Part shown: piece by piece, positions 61,525 to 64,000 of the stretch
How the letters are laid out: each line of letters opens with the position of its first letter
Numbering within the stretch: the first letter of the stretch is position 1
Assembly: GCA_934476075.1 (NCBI GenBank)
Contig: CAKSNH010000001.1
Span: 1-64,000, forward strand
Reading direction: 5' to 3'
Origin: an uncultured Clostridia bacterium
Lineage (GTDB): Bacteria; Bacillota; Clostridia; UBA1381
DNA: 64,000 bases
Program-made: the position numbers and the translations under genes
Notes under the pieces: generated by a model
What the model was told of the DNA's origin: nothing
The model's input: the letters and a program-made list of their open reading frames with translations, nothing else
The model's database searches: none

Positions 61525-62862
61525 TTATAGATAGTTTCTTGGATTTTGCGGCGTGCCGTTTACAATAATTTCAAAATGGATATGCGGGCCTGTCGAATTG
61601 CCGGTAGACCCTACTTTTGCAATAACCTGCCCTTTTTCAACCTTATCTCCTGCTTTAACCAGCAATTTACTGTTATGTCCGTATAAAGTGGCAACGCCGT
61701 TCCCATGATTTATAGTTATGTAATTGCCGTAGCCATTATTCCAGCCTGCCGTAACAACCGTTCCTGCCTTTGACGCCAAAACATCAGTCCCCTGCGGAGC
61801 ACCTATGTCCATACCGGTATGCTTTCTCCATTTACCCGTAACAGGATTTTTTCTGTTTGGATTAAACTCAGACGTTACCCTTGTTGACGCAGCCGACGGC
61901 CAGCCAAAACCTCCGCTTGTAGCTTTTGCAGCAGTCGCAACAGTTCCGCCGCCCGAAGAATTTGAACTGCTTGAACTTGCAGCTTTTGCCTTAGCCGCTT
62001 TTTCGGCGGCAGCCTTTTCAGCCGCTTCCTGTGCCGCAATCGCCGCCGCTAATTCATTTCTCGCCTGTTCCTCGTATTTTGCACTTTCTTCCTCAAACTT
62101 TTCAAGTTCTGTAACTTCACTTTGCAGCTGATTTACAATCTTGTCACGCTCTGCCTGTTTTTCTTTTAAATCGGATTTTTTGTCAACAAGCATATCCTTT
62201 GCCTCTTTTTGCTCTGCCTGTTCACTTTCAACCGCTTTTTTTGTATCTTCTATTTCAGACTTAGTATTAACATACTCCTGAATCATATTCTTATCATGCG
62301 AAATTATATCCTGTATAATTGCTACACGAGTGAATAAGTCACTCAATCCCTTTGACTCAAAAATCATCTCCAAATATGATGTACTGCCGTTTTCGTACAT
62401 GATTTTCATACGTTCTTTCAGTGTATCCTTTGAATCGTCTATTTTGTCTGACAATTCATCTATTTGTTTTGATTTTTCGTCAATTTCTTTTTGCTTATCG
62501 TTGATTACATCATCAATGACATCAATATCGTCTTGAAGTGCCGTAAGCTGAATATCCAAATCATTTTTCTTTTCTACGGCGGAATTAAGTTCCGTCTGCT
62601 TTTCTACTTTCTCTTTTATAGCCTCTTGTTTTTTCTTTGCATTTTCATTCAAAGCCTGTTTCAGTTCAGATATACTTTTTGCCGCACTTACATATTCATG
62701 ACTGCTTGTCATCGAAAAAATCAATATAAACGACATTACAAATGCCGATATTTTTTTAATTTGCATGGAATTGCGTTTTATGCAATGACGAAAAATCAAA
62801 AATGCTGCCTTAGTCTTCCGCCCGCAGGCGGTGCTTCTATCAGAAGCTTTTTTATAATTCAT
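61525..62862 (-). CDS. Coiled-coil M23 peptidoglycan hydrolase (FtsEX partner)
   Basis: Exported murein hydrolase. A signal peptide (MQIKKISAFVMSFILIFSMT) is followed by a long coiled coil (about 200 residues, ISELKQALNENAKKKQEAIK onward), an Ala/Ser/Gly linker and a C-terminal M23 LytM domain (zinc ligands in HTGMDIGAPQGTDVLA and GPHIHFEIIVNGTPQNPRNY). This is the EnvC/CwlO-like architecture activated by FtsEX, and ftsE-ftsX lie directly upstream. AGGAG (62874-62878), overlapping the ftsX stop, is 11 bases before ATG 62862. Codons 3-37 of that frame come from repeat copy 4, so a protein from 62862 has a 32-residue extension before the signal peptide. The ATG at 62766 starts the normal signal peptide but has no ribosome-binding site. 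Confidence 0.85.
   Translation of the reverse strand: MNYKKASDRSTACGRKTKAAFLIFRHCIKRNSMQIKKISAFVMSFILIFSMTSSHEYVSAAKSISELKQALNENAKKKQEAIKEKVEKQTELNSAVEKKNDLDIQLTALQDDIDVIDDVINDKQKEIDEKSKQIDELSDKIDDSKDTLKERMKIMYENGSTSYLEMIFESKGLSDLFTRVAIIQDIISHDKNMIQEYVNTKSEIEDTKKAVESEQAEQKEAKDMLVDKKSDLKEKQAERDKIVNQLQSEVTELEKFEEESAKYEEQARNELAAAIAAQEAAEKAAAEKAAKAKAASSSSSNSSGGGTVATAAKATSGGFGWPSAASTRVTSEFNPNRKNPVTGKWRKHTGMDIGAPQGTDVLASKAGTVVTAGWNNGYGNYITINHGNGVATLYGHNSKLLVKAGDKVEKGQVIAKVGSTGNSTGPHIHFEIIVNGTPQNPRNYL
62752..62855 (-). repeat. Dispersed ~104-bp repeat, family 1, copy 4, inside the M23 gene 5' end
   Basis: Minus-strand copy from 62855 (ATAAAAAAGCTTCTGATAG) to 62752 (CAAATTAAAAAA). It shares the core GCATTTTTGATTTTTCG and a GC-rich hairpin CCGCCTGCGGGCGG. 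It lies between the ribosome-binding site and the signal-peptide codons and is open in frame. Confidence 0.82.
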
Positions 62863-62876
62863 AATCTTTTTCACTC

Positions 62877-63764
62877 CTAAACGTGCAAATGCTTTTTCAT
62901 TGACATCATACTTCCCATCATACCGATAACTCCGCCCATAACCGCAAACATAATGCCAAGTATAATTGCGACAACACTGTACGGTATCATGGCAATCATT
63001 TCAAAACCCGCCGTTGTGACAAAGTTTTCGAGCATTAAATATCCCCATGATGTAAGTCCGAATGATACCGCCGCACCCAAAAGACCTATAATAATACCCT
63101 CTATAATGAACGGCACTTTTATAAATCCGTCGGTCGCACCGATATATTTCATGATATTTATTTCTTTTCGCCTGTTAAACACGGTAAGTTTTACAGTGTT
63201 TGAAATAATTACTACCGATACTATCAAAAGCAGTACCATAATTATTATACTGATTTTCTTCACCGTGCCGGAAATTGATATAATCGTATCAACCACACCT
63301 TGCTTGTTGACTACATGGTCCACATCTGCAAGCTGTTCCAGTTTCTCTGCGGTAGCATTCGACTGAGAAATGTCATTCAAACGAATTTTATATGAATCAC
63401 TGAACGGATTATCGTCCTCAAAGCCTGTCAGCTGTTCTTCCTTGCCCTCGAACATATCCTGTTTTGCATAGTTAAGCATATCTTCTTTTGTAAACAGTTC
63501 CGCCGATTTAACATTGCTCAGCGTCATAATTTCATCTTTTAACTGTCCAACACGTCTTTCGTCCGCATCTTTTTTTATAAACAGCTGCAATTCGCATTGT
63601 TCTTTCACTTGGTCTGTTATAAAATTAACGTTTAGAGTAATCAGTGTAAATATACCCAAGATTAAAAGACAGCTTGTTATTGTAAACAGCGACGCAACCG
63701 ACATAAATCCGTTACGGAATATATTTTTCATTGCCTGCGAAAAGAAGTATTTCGTATTGCTCAT
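62877..63764 (-). CDS. ftsX: Cell division ABC transporter-like protein FtsX
   Basis: Integral membrane partner of FtsE, 295 aa. One membrane helix near the N-terminus (FMSVASLFTITSCLLILGIF), an external domain (about 50-165) and three C-terminal helices (ISIIIMVLLLIVSVVIISNT, GIIIGLLGAAVSFGLTSWGY, VVAIILGIMFAVMGGVIGMM), with the MacB-like core NIMKYIGATDGFIKVPF. The complex transmits ATP hydrolysis to a wall hydrolase outside the cell, here the adjacent M23 protein. Its ATG overlaps the ftsE stop by three bases, and its TAG overlaps the next ribosome-binding site. Confidence 0.95.
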   Translation of the reverse strand: MSNTKYFFSQAMKNIFRNGFMSVASLFTITSCLLILGIFTLITLNVNFITDQVKEQCELQLFIKKDADERRVGQLKDEIMTLSNVKSAELFTKEDMLNYAKQDMFEGKEEQLTGFEDDNPFSDSYKIRLNDISQSNATAEKLEQLADVDHVVNKQGVVDTIISISGTVKKISIIIMVLLLIVSVVIISNTVKLTVFNRRKEINIMKYIGATDGFIKVPFIIEGIIIGLLGAAVSFGLTSWGYLMLENFVTTAGFEMIAMIPYSVVAIILGIMFAVMGGVIGMMGSMMSMKKHLHV

Positions 63765-64000
63765 GCCTGATAAACACCTCCCATTTCATCACGCACAATC
63801 TCACCGTCGGTAATCTCTACAACACGCTTTTTCATTGCATCGACTATATCCTGTGCATGAGTAGCCATAATAACCGTTGTCCCGTGCCTGTTGACGCTGT
63901 CGAAAATATCCATTATATCCATAGCAGTGTCGGGATTAAGATTACCCGTCGGCTCGTCCGCAATCAAAATTGACGGATTGTTTACCAAAGCTCTCGCCAA
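63761..64000 (-). CDS. ftsE: Cell division ATP-binding protein FtsE, C-terminal part only
   Basis: The last 79 residues of FtsE are present; the start lies beyond the window. Visible are the end of the signature helix (ARALVNNP), Walker B with the catalytic Glu (ILIADEPTGNLNPDT), the switch His (MATHAQDIVD) and the C-terminal ITDGEIVRDE. It forms the cytoplasmic ATPase of the FtsEX complex. Its stop overlaps the ftsX start. Confidence 0.93.
   Translation of the reverse strand: MARALVNNPSILIADEPTGNLNPDTAMDIMDIFDSVNRHGTTVIMATHAQDIVDAMKKRVVEITDGEIVRDEMGGVYQA

Noticed and set aside
62872..62874. GTG at 62874 as start of the M23 hydrolase
   Set aside because: It overlaps the AGGAG ribosome-binding site itself and so cannot be used with it.

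Overview
The window comes from a low-GC, anaerobic, endospore-forming member of the Clostridia. The evidence is an oxygen-independent ribonucleotide reductase (NrdD), sporulation or germination genes (yunB, a ytxC-like gene, a GerMN protein, a BofC-like domain), an SLH-anchored surface protein, a thrS T-box leader, a CIRCE element ahead of groESL, a long-form HPF, strong AGGAGG ribosome-binding sites and near-consensus SigA promoters. No tRNA, rRNA or CRISPR array was recognised. The species cannot be named from the sequence alone.

Layout. 1-1.7 kb is an accessory edge: a tyrosine recombinase, the first codons of a gene leaving the window, and a doubly damaged HipA-like kinase remnant. 1.8-16.7 kb holds a LytTR-PAS regulator divergent from two giant, translationally coupled secreted proteins (2239 and 2388 aa); the second ends in FIVAR repeats and three SLH domains. 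17-22.5 kb is a purine operon, purE-purM-purN-purO-like-purH(C-terminal domain only)-purD, followed by an overlapping methyltransferase. In this operon an archaeal-type IMP cyclohydrolase replaces the usual PurH N-terminal half. 23.6-26 kb is a polar amino-acid ABC transporter. 26-32 kb has a FliB-like protein, a small membrane protein, nrdD behind two NrdR boxes, an unpaired fumarase alpha subunit and hpf. 32-37.5 kb has groESL (minus strand), a small BofC-like membrane protein and a class A penicillin-binding protein.

37.5-45.3 kb is a sugar-utilisation locus: a DUF5107/TPR protein and a GH2 hydrolase, flanked by two AraC regulators. 45.4-48.3 kb is pantothenate biosynthesis, with a DUF2520 oxidoreductase (probable PanG-type ketopantoate reductase) followed by panB-panC-panD. 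48.4-50.5 kb is a T-box-controlled thrS that lacks the TGS domain. 50.5-56.4 kb carries yunB, ligA, a DUF3795 protein, an M20 peptidase, a DUF6873 protein and a ytxC-like gene. 56.5-58.2 kb carries a GerMN protein, a TSCPD protein and a transaldolase. 58.4-60.2 kb is rpsB-tsf (minus), and 60.3-64 kb is ftsE-ftsX-M23 hydrolase-ctpA (minus, cut by the window end).

Two short dispersed repeat families stand out. One of about 104 bp occurs four times; one copy lies in frame between the ribosome-binding site and the signal peptide of the M23 hydrolase. The other begins exactly at the TAG stop codon of two different genes. No wholly new multi-gene system could be proven. The best candidates for under-described biology are the paired giant surface proteins, the repeat families and the small orphan genes noted below.
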